DNA of 64,000 nucleotides from an uncultured Muribaculaceae bacterium (GCA_947178505.1 CAMWYR010000007.1:1-64000); one strand, 5' to 3'; positions 1 to 9,151 are shown, counted from the first letter of the stretch. Program-made: numbers and translations. Notes: a model not told the origin generated them from the sequence alone.

Positions 1-18
1 TTAAAGAAACAGTATCGA

Positions 19-1077
19 TTAATTTGTTTTGTCATAGATGCGAAGGAAGCGGAACATTGTATCATACGCTGCTTCACGAGCCTTTGGTTCGGATAGGATC
101 AGATCGTGAAGTCCTGAATCAATAGTGCATACCATGCGCTCCGTACCCAGTCGCTCGCCGCGGGCCTGAATCATAGCCGGGTCGAGCACTGCGTCGCCGG
201 TCTGGAACTCCGGCGTCCAGTTGCATCCGTCGATCTTACGGCTGCTGTGCATCACGAGAATGGGCACCTTGATATTCTCACACTTCTTCATCAGACGCCC
301 CTGCGCCGAATTGATCGCCCCTACCCAGCTGAACGTAACCGGAGGAGAATACACCATCTTCCAGTCGGTGTTATATTCCCACTGGCCGTGGTATTCCTTC
401 AGCAGACTGTAGGCATAACCATCGCAATGACCCTGCTTCACTTTGGAATTCTTGAACATCTTACCCAAAAAACCAATGAACGGCGCCGCCACATTACGCA
501 TAAACGGGCTGTAGTTCCATTCGAGGAATGGAGAATCTGTCACCACACGGTTCACCCCCACATTCTCACCTCTCTCTGCTGCGAAATAAGCCACGGTAAG
601 CCCCCCGGTAGAGTGCCCTCCGAGAGTAATATCAGTGTTGCCGTCGCGACGTATCTGAGCAAGCGCCGAGTCGATATCATTGAAATACTCCTTCATGTTG
701 CGGATATTGAACGGATACTGCCAGGGCTCCTTGCTACGGCCGTAGCGACGGAGATCGACTGCATAGAAATTGTAGCCCGAGTCGACGAATCTCTCCCCCA
801 TCTCCTTCTGGAAGAAATAATCGTTGAAGCCATGTATGTAGAGGAAGGCACGGCGGGAATCATGGTCACATTTCTTGCGCACGATTGTGGAGCGACATGG
901 CCCGTCGAACGCCTCACCCTGATTCACGTAGCGCGCCTCATAACCGGGGAGGATATCGGCATGCCACGACACATCGGTAGTGGGAGTCTTCGGACCCTTA
1001 TATTTCTCATTCACATCCCAGCTGTAGGCCGTCAGTGCGGCGGTAGCTGAGAGAAGCAATACGGGTAGCAGTCTCAT
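19..1077 (-). CDS. Secreted alpha/beta hydrolase (serine aminopeptidase S33 / monoacylglycerol lipase-like)
   Basis: A 352-residue alpha/beta hydrolase. I start at the ATG at 1077, because the longer open frame begins with TTG at 1086 and the ATG places a hydrophobic signal peptide (MRLLPVLLLSATAALTA) at the N-terminus, so the enzyme is probably exported to the periplasm or beyond. Visible motifs, numbered from the TTG (subtract 3): the oxyanion segment YIHGF near 83-87, the nucleophile elbow GGHSTGG at 156-162 with Ser159, and a C-terminal GLHD with the likely catalytic His327; an acidic partner around Asp302 is a guess. The fold resembles monoacylglycerol lipases and lysophospholipases. The substrate cannot be read from sequence. 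It points away from rho and stands alone. Confidence 0.8.
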   Translation of the reverse strand: MRLLPVLLLSATAALTAYSWDVNEKYKGPKTPTTDVSWHADILPGYEARYVNQGEAFDGPCRSTIVRKKCDHDSRRAFLYIHGFNDYFFQKEMGERFVDSGYNFYAVDLRRYGRSKEPWQYPFNIRNMKEYFNDIDSALAQIRRDGNTDITLGGHSTGGLTVAYFAAERGENVGVNRVVTDSPFLEWNYSPFMRNVAAPFIGFLGKMFKNSKVKQGHCDGYAYSLLKEYHGQWEYNTDWKMVYSPPVTFSWVGAINSAQGRLMKKCENIKVPILVMHSSRKIDGCNWTPEFQTGDAVLDPAMIQARGERLGTERMVCTIDSGLHDLILSEPKAREAAYDTMFRFLRIYDKTN

Positions 1078-1210
1078 AGTAAGCAATCATTATTTTCATA
1101 CCCCTGCAATAGATACTGACATTCCGGGAGCCGGCGCGCTCCCTGCAAGGGTCTTTTTTTACTGATATAACACGCCGGGAATGAAATTGTAGCACGTTGA
1201 TGAGATTATT

Positions 1211-1242
1211 TTTGTCTGAACCGAAAAAAAATATTAACTTTG
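1211..1242 (+). promoter_or_regulatory. Promoter of rho
   Basis: TTTG at 1211-1214, a 20-bp spacer, then TAACTTTG at 1235-1242. This matches the Bacteroidota primary sigma factor pattern (TTTG, 19-21 bp, TAnnTTTG). Transcription would start near 1249, giving a leader of about 320 nt. Confidence 0.75.
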
Positions 1243-1353
1243 CACTACCGACACGACGGCACTATTTGTGATAAAAAAGTACGGTTGTGTTATTCTCCGG
1301 TAACGGATTCCTTCGCGTGTAAGGAGAAACAATTCAAGAATTACAGGTGTTTT

Positions 1354-1398
1354 ATGGATATGATTCAGTCAGTGGCCCATTGCTCTGAATCTTTCTAA
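1354..1398 (+). CDS. Possible 14-codon leader peptide upstream of rho
   Basis: A short frame ATG-GAT-ATG-ATT ... TCT-TTC-TAA encodes 14 residues (MDMIQSVAHCSESF) inside the rho leader. It has no strong ribosome binding site, and by chance alone such a frame is not improbable. It is listed because it sits about 100 nt after the promoter and just before a GC-rich hairpin and T-run, the layout expected of an attenuator. Translation is unproven. Confidence 0.2.
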   Translation: MDMIQSVAHCSESF

Positions 1399-1572
1399 TT
1401 CCACTATCAGGTCAACGGCCAACGCCGGTTCCGGTCGCGGTCAATCCCCTCTTTTTTTATTTCAATTTTCACCCAGCCCCGGGCCGGGAAGCTATCTTCC
1501 GGAAATCTGCGGCCGTGTCTCAGGGGCCCGTGTGAATTCACTTCAACAAAGAAATAATACCTTATAGACATA

Positions 1573-3717
1573 ATGAACAGACTGGACGAACTGATGTCGA
1601 TGGACGACACAGAACTTCGCACCCTCGCCGAATCACTTGGTATGAAGAAAAACAGCATTGAGAATGAGGATAAGGAATCTATCGCTTATTTCGTGCTTGA
1701 CAATTCGGCCGTGCAGACTGCTCGCGCGGAAATGGCGCGTCTGAAACCAAAGGCGACCAAAGAACGTAAGCCCCGCGCAAAACGCACAGATTCAAATAAT
1801 AATAAGGAAGAGATCGGCACAGAAGATGCGTCAGCATCAACCGAAGCGCAACCCGTAGCTAAGAAAAGAGGCCGCAAACCTAAGGCCGAAAGCGGAACCT
1901 CCGAGGCGGCCACTGCTGCCACCGCGCAGCCCGTAGAGGCACCCGCAACCGAGGCCACTCCTAAACGCCGGGGCCGCAAGCCCAAAGCTGAAACAGCCGT
2001 CGCACAGGCTGAATCCGCCGGCACGGAGGGAGTCGCTACTCAGGCAGCCGATGACCCCAGCCATAATCTCCCGCTCGTGATTGAGACGGAGACGGTTGCC
2101 GAGCCCGCTGATAAGGCAGCTGCCGACAGCACCCTCGCGCCAATTCCCACTCCGAGAAAGCGAACTCGGGGCCGCGCGAACATCAATACAGTTCAGCCGG
2201 ATGTCGCAGCAGGCGTTTCAGCGATCACAGAGACAGCCAAGGAAGATTCCAATGCCGATACTCCCGTAGCAAAAGGAGACGCGGCTGCGCAGTCTGCAGG
2301 CGATAATCAACCCGGCCAACCGAAAGATAACACTCAGAATAATCAGAATAAGGAGAAGCCCTCGCTCGGTAATTTCTTCAATAATTCAAGAGGGCGCACA
2401 TTTATCCCCCGCTCACAGCAGCAGGAGATGGTGCAGGATCCTACCCTTGCCGCTGCTCCTATCATTATCGCCGAACCCGGCGTGCAGACACTCGGTAATA
2501 ATATCAAGCAGAAACAGAAGCTCACCAAGAAGCAGCGTCAGCAGCAGCGACAGATGCAGCAACAACAGCGTCAGCAGGCACAGGGCCCGTCATACGATCT
2601 CGGCGGAATACTCACCACGTTCGGCGTGCTGGAGGTAATGCCCGAAGGATTCGGATTCCTCCGTTCGAGCGATTACAACTATCTTGCCAGCCCCGACGAT
2701 GTCTATGTGACTCAGCAGCAGATTCGCGACCTGGGCCTCAAGACGGGCGATATGGTGGAGGGTTCTATCCGGCCGCCGCGCCCCGGGGAAAAATACTTCC
2801 CCCTCTGTGAGGTCCTGTCGATCAACGGACTTCAGCCGGAAGTGATACGCGACCGCGTGTCATTCGAACATCTCGTGCCCCTCTTCCCTGATGAGAAGTT
2901 TGATCTCAGCCACGGAAAGGCTCATAATCTCTCTACCCGAGTGGTGGATATGTTCGCACCCATCGGCAAGGGCCAGCGTGCATTGATCGTCGCGCCTCCT
3001 AAAACCGGTAAAACCATTCTGCTCAAGGATATAGCCAACGCTATTGCCGAAAATCACCCCGAGACTTACATCATCATGCTGCTGATCGACGAGCGCCCGG
3101 AGGAGGTGACGGATATGAGTCGCAGCGTGAACGCTGAGGTTATTGCCTCCACATTCGACGAGCCGGCAGAACGCCACGTGAAGATCGCCGGACTCGTGCT
3201 CGAAAAGGCCAAGCGCCTTGTGGAGAGCGGCCACGATGTCGTGATCATGCTCGATTCGATCACACGTCTCGCACGCGCATACAACACAGTGTCGCCCGCC
3301 TCGGGAAAGATACTTTCCGGTGGTGTCGATGCCAATGCCCTTCAGCGCCCCAAACGCTTCTTCGGTGCGGCCCGCAACATTGAGAACGGCGGTTCGCTTA
3401 CGATTATCGCTACCGCACTCACCGAGACATCATCAAAGATGGATGAGGTGATTTTCGAAGAATTCAAGGGCACCGGCAACATGGAGCTTCAGCTCGACCG
3501 CAAGCTCTCCAATAAGCGCATCTTCCCGGCAGTGGATATCGTGGCCTCTTCAACGCGCCGCGACGACCTTCTTCTTCCGCAGGAGACGCTCAACCGCATG
3601 TGGATTCTCCGCAACTATCTCAACGATATGACTTCGGTAGAGGCAATGGAATTCATCAGGAAGCGCATGGAGATGACCCGAAGCAACGAGGAGCTCCTCG
3701 TCACTATGGACAGATAA
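1573..3717 (+). CDS. rho: Transcription termination factor Rho with long disordered insertion
   Basis: Hexameric RNA-dependent ATPase that ends transcription. At 714 residues it is far longer than E. coli Rho (419). Residues 1-52 match the Rho N-terminal helical domain. Residues about 53-338 are low complexity: Ala/Glu/Pro/Lys-rich, with two AT-hook-like KKRGRKPK / KRRGRKPK motifs (97-104, 131-138), an Asn/Gln-rich stretch near 240-260 and a Gln-rich basic block at 313-336. The cold-shock RNA-binding domain follows (about 345-420), then the RecA-like ATPase with Walker A APPKTGKT at 474-481, IDERPEE at 505-511 and an intact Q/R-loop region ([22 protein letters not shown]). Such insertions are known in Bacteroidota, and in Bacteroides thetaiotaomicron Rho the insertion drives phase separation. 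aroC follows 13 bp downstream. Confidence 0.97.
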   Translation: MNRLDELMSMDDTELRTLAESLGMKKNSIENEDKESIAYFVLDNSAVQTARAEMARLKPKATKERKPRAKRTDSNNNKEEIGTEDASASTEAQPVAKKRGRKPKAESGTSEAATAATAQPVEAPATEATPKRRGRKPKAETAVAQAESAGTEGVATQAADDPSHNLPLVIETETVAEPADKAAADSTLAPIPTPRKRTRGRANINTVQPDVAAGVSAITETAKEDSNADTPVAKGDAAAQSAGDNQPGQPKDNTQNNQNKEKPSLGNFFNNSRGRTFIPRSQQQEMVQDPTLAAAPIIIAEPGVQTLGNNIKQKQKLTKKQRQQQRQMQQQQRQQAQGPSYDLGGILTTFGVLEVMPEGFGFLRSSDYNYLASPDDVYVTQQQIRDLGLKTGDMVEGSIRPPRPGEKYFPLCEVLSINGLQPEVIRDRVSFEHLVPLFPDEKFDLSHGKAHNLSTRVVDMFAPIGKGQRALIVAPPKTGKTILLKDIANAIAENHPETYIIMLLIDERPEEVTDMSRSVNAEVIASTFDEPAERHVKIAGLVLEKAKRLVESGHDVVIMLDSITRLARAYNTVSPASGKILSGGVDANALQRPKRFFGAARNIENGGSLTIIATALTETSSKMDEVIFEEFKGTGNMELQLDRKLSNKRIFPAVDIVASSTRRDDLLLPQETLNRMWILRNYLNDMTSVEAMEFIRKRMEMTRSNEELLVTMDR

Positions 3718-3730
3718 TCAGTGCCTGCAG

Positions 3731-4747
3731 ATGAATTCTTTCGGTAATCTTCTGAGGCTCACCACTTTTGGCGAAAGCCACGGTAAGGCGATGGGAGGCG
3801 TGCTCGACGGCATGCCTCCGGGCATATTCATCGACCCCGCCATCATCCGTCATCATCTCAGCCGACGCCGCCCTGGGAGCGACCCGACTTCATCGCAGCG
3901 CCGGGAGACAGATGAATTTGAAATCCTCTCCGGGCTCGACAGCGAGGGCTACACGCTCGGCACACCGATAGGGTTTGTGGTGCCGAATAAGGATGCGCGC
4001 CCGTCGGACTATGCTGAATATGATGGTAAATTCCGTCTTAACCATGCCGATTACACGTATTATAAAAAATATGGACGGCATGAATTCGCCGGAGGGGGCC
4101 GTTCAAGTGCCCGCGAGACTGTGTCTTGGGTGTTGGCCGGATCTATCGTGCGCCAGTGGCTCTGGAAATCGCGCATAGCATTCGATGCCCATTATATCCA
4201 GACCCTGGATGCGGCGAAGGCAAAAGCCGAGGGTGATTCGGTGGGCGGAATCGTGACGGGAAAGATCACCGGTCTGCCGGCCGGTCTCGGAGAGCCCGTT
4301 TTCGATAAGTTCCACAGCCGTCTTGCCGCCGCGATGATGAGCATCAACGCCGTGAAGGCATTCGAATATGGCGACGGCACAAGGAGCGCACGGATGAAAG
4401 GCTCCGCATGCGCCGACAGATTCAGAGAACCCTACGACCCGCTTACTCCCTTCGCCTCCAACCACTGCGGCGGCGTGATGGGAGGAATCACCAACGGAAT
4501 GGAAGTGAACTTCAACGTCTACTTCAAACCCACCCCCACCATCATGCAGCCGATGGAAACGCTCGACACGGAATGGCACCATGCAGTGATACCCCCGAAA
4601 GGGAGGCATGACGCTTGCGTGGCCATGCGCGCAGTGCCTGTTGTGGAGGCGATGGCAGCTCTCGTCACAGGGGATTTCGTTCGACTTAACCAGGCCTACA
4701 CTCCGCTTGATCGTTATCCCGAAGGTTACGATCCGACAAAAATGTAA
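3731..4747 (+). CDS. aroC: Chorismate synthase
   Basis: Converts 5-enolpyruvylshikimate-3-phosphate to chorismate, the last shared step of aromatic amino acid and folate-precursor synthesis, using reduced FMN. The 338-residue protein opens with NSFGNLLRLTTFGESHGKAM, the classic family signature including the conserved GESHG, and keeps the RRPG...S segment near 45-52 and the GGRSSARET motif near 120-128. Its length is slightly under the usual 350-360. It starts 13 bp after rho and probably shares its transcript. The next gene starts 32 bp downstream on the same strand. Confidence 0.96.
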   Translation: MNSFGNLLRLTTFGESHGKAMGGVLDGMPPGIFIDPAIIRHHLSRRRPGSDPTSSQRRETDEFEILSGLDSEGYTLGTPIGFVVPNKDARPSDYAEYDGKFRLNHADYTYYKKYGRHEFAGGGRSSARETVSWVLAGSIVRQWLWKSRIAFDAHYIQTLDAAKAKAEGDSVGGIVTGKITGLPAGLGEPVFDKFHSRLAAAMMSINAVKAFEYGDGTRSARMKGSACADRFREPYDPLTPFASNHCGGVMGGITNGMEVNFNVYFKPTPTIMQPMETLDTEWHHAVIPPKGRHDACVAMRAVPVVEAMAALVTGDFVRLNQAYTPLDRYPEGYDPTKM

Positions 4748-4779
4748 CAACCGCGCTGCGATGCCGGAACAAGGGCTGT

Positions 4780-5676
4780 ATGAACGAATACTACACTGAC
4801 TATGCGGAATATCTGCAGAGGTATTTTCCGGGCAGGAAGATACAGAAGATTTCGGTGAATACCGGCAACGGTTGTCCGAACCGTGACGGCACTCTCGGCA
4901 CCGGAGGCTGCATCTATTGCCGCAACGATGCCTTCACCCCCGGCTACTGCTTTGCATCACAGGATATATCCGCTCAGATTGAAGCCGGCAGAAACTTCTT
5001 CCGCCGGAAATATCCACAGATGGATTTCCTTGTCTATTTTCAGTCGTACACCGGCACTTACCGCAACAGCGTCGGGAATCTGAGGAAGATATATACGGAG
5101 GCCATGGCGCATAACGACGTTGCGGGCCTCATCATAGGGACGCGGCCCGATTGTCTGCCCGATGAGCTCGTGGCCATGCTTTCCGAACTTAACAGCGAGA
5201 AGCCGGTGTTCGTGGAGCTGGGTGTGGAAAGCCTCCACGACTGTACACTCCGCCTCATCAACCGCGGCCATACTGCCGGGCAATCGGAAGAGGCTGTCAG
5301 AAAGCTCACCGCGGCCGGCATTCCGTGCGGCGTTCATCTTATTCTCGGATTGCCGGGTGAGACGCGTGAAATGATGCTGGAGACTATCAACAGGATTGCA
5401 GCATTGCCGGTGGAATCAGTGAAACTGCATCATCTGCAGGTGCTCCGCGGCACCCCGCTCGGCCGCATGGCAGAATCGGGGGAAATTGAAATTTCTCATT
5501 TCACCGTCGACGAATATGCCGATTTGTGTGTTGATATAATCAGAAGGTTGCCGCGCCGGATCGCCATTGAGAGGTTTCTGGCCTCCGCTCCGCCGGCACT
5601 CGTCGTCAGTCCCCGCTGGGGACTGAAAAATTACCAGTTCACAAATCTATTATTAAACAAATTAAGAGAGAAATGA
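4780..5676 (+). CDS. TIGR01212-family radical SAM protein (YhcC-like)
   Basis: A 298-residue radical SAM protein of the YhcC/TIGR01212 family, whose reaction is not established. The cluster cysteines are Cys32, Cys44 and Cys47 in CPNRDG...GGCIYC; the wide C-X11-C-X2-C spacing is typical of this family rather than the canonical CxxxCxxC. FVELGVESLHD and GVHLILGLPGET further on fit the radical SAM TIM barrel. Family neighbours are linked to tRNA or cofactor modification, but I infer no specific role. Its stop codon overlaps the start of the next gene by 4 bases (ATGA), so the two are probably translationally coupled. Confidence 0.88.
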   Translation: MNEYYTDYAEYLQRYFPGRKIQKISVNTGNGCPNRDGTLGTGGCIYCRNDAFTPGYCFASQDISAQIEAGRNFFRRKYPQMDFLVYFQSYTGTYRNSVGNLRKIYTEAMAHNDVAGLIIGTRPDCLPDELVAMLSELNSEKPVFVELGVESLHDCTLRLINRGHTAGQSEEAVRKLTAAGIPCGVHLILGLPGETREMMLETINRIAALPVESVKLHHLQVLRGTPLGRMAESGEIEISHFTVDEYADLCVDIIRRLPRRIAIERFLASAPPALVVSPRWGLKNYQFTNLLLNKLREK

Positions 5677-6773
5677 AAAAAAGCATCCTCGTGCTGTCGG
5701 CGATAGCGGCAGTTGCATCAATGGCTTCAGCAGATATAAAGGTGAATGTTAACCCGGCGCTCGGCGTGCGCGGTTTTGATGTGGAATATGGCTATCTGAA
5801 GGATATGTCGCAGAAACCGGCTGAGAGTAAGGAACCCTTCCGCCTCAGTGCGACCTCAGAAAGCGGCAGCTTCGCGATTCCTACGCTTGCCGATGATGCC
5901 GCGCAGTATGTGATTCCGGTAAATCAGGGCGATTACATCGTGCTCTTCACTCAGCCCGGCGATGAACTGACCGTGGATATTCAGAATTTTTCTCCGCTAA
6001 GTTACACCGTCAAGGGCACGCAGCTGATGGAGGATATCGCGCGCCTCGACAGTGAGTCATCCGTATTTCTTGAGCAATATCATAAGATGAGGAGCAGCGG
6101 GCAGCCGGATCCGGAGGCACTTAAGCAGATAGGTGAGGCCTACGACAAGTTATTTACCGACTATATCGCAGCCAATCCGGAATCTGCAGCCGTGCCTTAC
6201 GCCATCATGCACCTTGACGGCGCCGACTTCATGAATGCCTATGAGGGGATGACGCCAAAGGCGGCGGCGAGTCCGCTGGCGATGCTTCTCGAGCCTCAGA
6301 AAGAGCGGGTAGGCCGTCAGATGGCAGCGCAGCAGCGCAAGCAGGCCTTGCAGAGCGGAGATGCCATGGCGCCCGACTTTACTTTCAAGAATGCAGAGGG
6401 GAAGGAAGTAAGTCTCTCCGACTTTCGTGGCAAATGGGTGATTATTGATTTCTGGGGCACGTGGTGCCCGTGGTGCATCAAGGGATTCCCGGAGCTGAAG
6501 GAGGCCTACGCCAAATATGCTCCCCAACTTGAGATTGTGGGCGTGGCCTGCAACGATGAGTATGACGCTTGGCTCAACGGTCTTAAGAAATATGATCTTC
6601 CATGGGTGAATCTCTACAACCCGGAGCCTAAAGGTGGCAAACTTCTGGAAGATTACGGCGTGGAAGGCTTCCCGACGAAAGCGATTGTGAATCCGGAAGG
6701 TAAAATAGTGAATATCACCACCGGTCATAACCCTGAATTCTACAACATCTTGAAAGAGAAGATGGGTAAATGA
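5673..6773 (+). CDS. Periplasmic TlpA-like thioredoxin-fold protein
   Basis: A 366-residue exported protein. Residues 1-20 form a signal peptide (MKKSILVLSAIAAVASMASA). The middle region up to about 215 is a beta-rich domain resembling DUF4369-type N-terminal domains of Bacteroidota TlpA proteins. The C-terminal part (about 228-366) is a TlpA/ResA thioredoxin domain with the redox pair in FWGTWCPWCIKGFPEL and a cis-proline region in VEGFPTKAIV. The expected role is periplasmic disulfide reduction or thiol maintenance, partner unknown. It overlaps the radical SAM gene by 4 bases. A second DUF4369-TlpA protein lies at 17842-18873. Confidence 0.88.
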   Translation: MKKSILVLSAIAAVASMASADIKVNVNPALGVRGFDVEYGYLKDMSQKPAESKEPFRLSATSESGSFAIPTLADDAAQYVIPVNQGDYIVLFTQPGDELTVDIQNFSPLSYTVKGTQLMEDIARLDSESSVFLEQYHKMRSSGQPDPEALKQIGEAYDKLFTDYIAANPESAAVPYAIMHLDGADFMNAYEGMTPKAAASPLAMLLEPQKERVGRQMAAQQRKQALQSGDAMAPDFTFKNAEGKEVSLSDFRGKWVIIDFWGTWCPWCIKGFPELKEAYAKYAPQLEIVGVACNDEYDAWLNGLKKYDLPWVNLYNPEPKGGKLLEDYGVEGFPTKAIVNPEGKIVNITTGHNPEFYNILKEKMGK

Positions 6774-6801
6774 AAAAAGGATAAAAAAAGTTAGTGGAAT
6801 A

Positions 6802-6833
6802 TTTGGATAGTTCAAAAAAAAGCACTAACTTTG
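6802..6833 (+). promoter_or_regulatory. Promoter of tRNA-His
   Basis: TTTG at 6802-6805, a 20-bp spacer and TAACTTTG at 6826-6833: a full match to the Bacteroidota consensus, about 60 bp before the tRNA. Confidence 0.75.
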
Positions 6834-6893
6834 CATTGCTTTTCGGGAGAGCAGAGCCGCGAGGCAAAACGCTCCGCTAAGGAAAGCAAAAAT

Positions 6894-6968
<75 letters not shown>

Positions 6969-6974
6969 CTCCAG

Positions 6975-7002
6975 GGCATCGCTTACGCGATGCCTTTTTT
7001 TT
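6975..7002 (+). terminator. Intrinsic terminator of tRNA-His
   Basis: GGCATCGC (6975-6982), loop TTAC, GCGATGCC (6987-6994), then eight T residues: a textbook intrinsic terminator immediately after the tRNA. Confidence 0.9.
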
Positions 7003-7028
7003 ATGGCTGCTCACCCTGCTTACAAATT

Positions 7029-7061
7029 AAAACTGAAAACTATTTTGCAGTTTTCAGTTTT
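7029..7061. promoter_or_regulatory. Perfect 13-bp inverted repeat, candidate TetR operator
   Basis: AAAACTGAAAACT (7029-7041) and AGTTTTCAGTTTT (7049-7061) are perfect reverse complements separated by 7 bp. The -33 TTTG of the efflux operon promoter lies in the spacer, so a bound dimer would block RNA polymerase. The tRNA-His terminator upstream is a separate structure, so this repeat is not needed for termination. Binding by the adjacent TetR protein is inferred. Confidence 0.6.
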
Positions 7062-7074
7062 TTATATAACTTTG
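7044..7074 (+). promoter_or_regulatory. Promoter of the TetR-TolC-RND operon
   Basis: TTTG at 7044-7047, a 19-bp spacer and TAACTTTG at 7067-7074. Transcription would begin near 7081, about 75 bp before the TetR start codon. Confidence 0.75.
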
Positions 7075-7154
7075 CAACTCGTTGGCGCGGACCTTCACGC
7101 CACTTTTTAGTTATTTGCAAACTTAATCTAACCTCTGCCTCTTCCGAAAGGCTT

Positions 7155-7796
7155 ATGGAACGTTCAGACCTAACCTCCAAACAGTATGCTTCCCTACTCG
7201 AAGCAATCTTCCCGATCATCGGCGAGCGCGGTCCGTCGCATACCTCGATGGACCATGTTGCGTCGAAGCTGGGCATGTCGAAGCGTACGCTCTACGAGAT
7301 TTTCGAGAATAAGGATGACATGCTGAAAGAAGTGCTCGCCCATCACCACGATCTGCATGAGAAGGAGATGGCAAAACTTTTCGAAAATTCTCCCAACGTC
7401 ATGGTAGGGCTCTATAAGTCGATGCTCTATCAGCAGCAATTCTTTTCGAAAATCAACCCGGTGTTCTTCCGGGATATGGATGAACGCTTCAAGCATATCC
7501 GTCCCGAGTATGACAAGAATAACGACAAGGGTTATCACGCGATGGCGAAGGTGATCCGCACGGGCGTGGAGCAGGGCGTATTGCGCCCGGATTTTGACTT
7601 CCGGCTGCAATTCACGCTACTCAAGGTGCAGATGGAATCGCTCAAGCGAATGGAAGAATATTTCCCGCCCGACGTAACCCTCTCTCAGGCCTACAGCGCT
7701 ATATCCGAGGGTTTCCTCCGCTCAATAGCTACATCGAAGGGACTCGAGATAATCGAAAGCATGGAACTCAGTAAACAAGATACCGACAAAATATGA
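7155..7796 (+). CDS. TetR/AcrR-family repressor of the efflux operon
   Basis: A 213-residue TetR-family regulator. The open frame runs upstream to 6927 through the tRNA and the promoter, so the first usable start is the ATG at 7155, downstream of the predicted transcription start. The N-terminal helix-turn-helix is clear: GERGPSHTSMDHVASKLGMSKRTLYEIFENKDDMLKEVL, roughly residues 24-62. The C-terminal ligand domain is not assignable to a drug class. It is the first gene of an operon with TolC, membrane fusion and RND genes; its stop overlaps the TolC start by 4 bases. Local autoregulation through the inverted repeat at 7029-7061 is likely but inferred. Confidence 0.9.
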   Translation: MERSDLTSKQYASLLEAIFPIIGERGPSHTSMDHVASKLGMSKRTLYEIFENKDDMLKEVLAHHHDLHEKEMAKLFENSPNVMVGLYKSMLYQQQFFSKINPVFFRDMDERFKHIRPEYDKNNDKGYHAMAKVIRTGVEQGVLRPDFDFRLQFTLLKVQMESLKRMEEYFPPDVTLSQAYSAISEGFLRSIATSKGLEIIESMELSKQDTDKI

Positions 7797-9151
7797 AATT
7801 TTTCAAACTAACCATTGCCTGCGCCGCACTGCTGACTGCATACCCCTCGGCAAATGCCCAGGCAACTTCATCGGATACACTCAGACTCTCGCGCGAGCAA
7901 TGCATCGAGATCGCGTTGCAGGATAACCAGTCGATAAAGGTTGCCGATCTGGAAGTGAAACGAATGGATTACTCCAAAAAGGAAGTGCTCGCCAACCTTT
8001 TCCCCTCCATTGACTTCACGGCCGCCTACCAGCGCACTATCGAACTTCAACGTATGAACATGAACTTCGGTGGACAGTCACAGACTATCAAGATGGGTAT
8101 GGATAACACCTGGAACATGGGCTTCTCGGCCGCCATGCCCCTCGTGAACGCTTCGCTCTGGAAGTCGATCAGCCTATCCGACACTCAGATCCTTCAGACG
8201 CTTGAAAGCGCAAGAGCTTCACGCATCGATCTGGTAAACAATATCAATAAGACTTATTACGCACTTCTGTTGGCTATCGACTCACGCGAGGTGATCCGTC
8301 AGAATTATGAACTTGCCAAGCTCTATCATGCCACGTATCAAAAGCAATTTGAAGCCGGCACGGCATCGGAATACGACGTGCTGAGAAGTTCCGTGCAGGT
8401 CACGAACGTAGAGCCTGAACTTCTCCAGGCAGATATCGCCGTGCGTCAGTGTCAGCTGCAGCTCAAGGTGCTGATGGGAATCGACAGCGAAACGACCGTA
8501 ATGCCGGATGTCGATCTTCGCGCAATGAAGCAGGAGATGTATGGCTACGCTCTTGAGGACAAGCGCTCGCTGCGCGACAACACCTCGCTGCGCTCACTCG
8601 ACCTTAACCGGAAATTAGCCTCTCAGAACGTCACGCTCCAGAAAATGGCCTGGCTTCCCTCTTTGGCCGCCACATTCAATCTCAACTGGAACGCCATGAG
8701 CAACGGCAACGCTCTGAAGCATCAGAAACTCAATCCCTACTCGAATGTCGGGCTCGCTCTCCAGGTGCCGATATTCGACGGGCTCTCCAAACTCCAGAAG
8801 TATCGTCAGGCCCAGGTGCAGGTCAAGGAACTCGACCTTCAGCGCGAGACCCTCGTGAATTCGCTTAACATGCAAGTTGATCTCGCCCTGGACAACATCA
8901 ACCGCGAGGCAAAGCAGATAAACTCAAGCGAACAGGGTATGAAATCCGCGGCAAAGGCGTTGGAAATCATGCAAAAAAGCTTTGAAATCGGAGCAGCCAC
9001 CTACCTGAATCTCCGCGACAGTGAGATGGCCAACACCTCCGCCCAGCTCGCCTACCTGCAATCGATCTACAATTACCTCGTAAGCACGAGCGAGCTCGAC
9101 GCCCTTCTCGGCAAGGAAGGGGCCTATTCCACCACCCCAGCCTCCAAATGA
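7793..9151 (+). CDS. TolC-family outer membrane efflux channel
   Basis: A 452-residue outer membrane factor that forms the exit duct of a tripartite pump. A signal peptide covers about residues 1-23 (ends SANAQ). Two long helical/coiled repeats typical of the OEP family follow: the first holds DNQSIKVADLEVKRMDYSKKEVL and the second NRKLASQNVTLQKMAWLPSL (paraphrased positions about 40-70 and 270-295). Most of the length is helical with beta segments rich in small residues, as expected. It begins within the TetR stop codon (ATGA) and is followed 29 bp later by the fusion protein gene, the usual Bacteroidota order. Confidence 0.93.
   Translation: MKFFKLTIACAALLTAYPSANAQATSSDTLRLSREQCIEIALQDNQSIKVADLEVKRMDYSKKEVLANLFPSIDFTAAYQRTIELQRMNMNFGGQSQTIKMGMDNTWNMGFSAAMPLVNASLWKSISLSDTQILQTLESARASRIDLVNNINKTYYALLLAIDSREVIRQNYELAKLYHATYQKQFEAGTASEYDVLRSSVQVTNVEPELLQADIAVRQCQLQLKVLMGIDSETTVMPDVDLRAMKQEMYGYALEDKRSLRDNTSLRSLDLNRKLASQNVTLQKMAWLPSLAATFNLNWNAMSNGNALKHQKLNPYSNVGLALQVPIFDGLSKLQKYRQAQVQVKELDLQRETLVNSLNMQVDLALDNINREAKQINSSEQGMKSAAKALEIMQKSFEIGAATYLNLRDSEMANTSAQLAYLQSIYNYLVSTSELDALLGKEGAYSTTPASK

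Larger units (their letters stand above)
1078..1572 (+). other. Long non-coding interval and rho leader
   Basis: No sizeable gene lies here. The right part carries a good Bacteroidota promoter (1211-1242) and a leader of roughly 320 nt before the rho start. Inside the leader are a possible 14-codon reading frame (ATG 1354 to TAA 1398), a small GC hairpin at 1416-1427, a T-run at 1452-1458 and a hairpin at 1484-1502 (CCGGGAAG / CTTCCGG). A leader this long suggests control of rho after transcription initiation, by analogy with autogenous attenuation of rho in enterobacteria. The left part holds the upstream region of the divergent hydrolase, where I see no convincing minus-strand promoter. Confidence 0.5.

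Noticed and set aside
247..1050. A 267-codon plus-strand open frame opposite the alpha/beta hydrolase
   Set aside because: The minus-strand hydrolase has a signal peptide and catalytic motifs; the antisense frame has neither.
1126..1160. GGGAGC/GCTCCC hairpin and T-run upstream of rho
   Set aside because: The T-run is 10 nt away from the stem and there is no plus-strand gene upstream for it to end, so I do not call a terminator.
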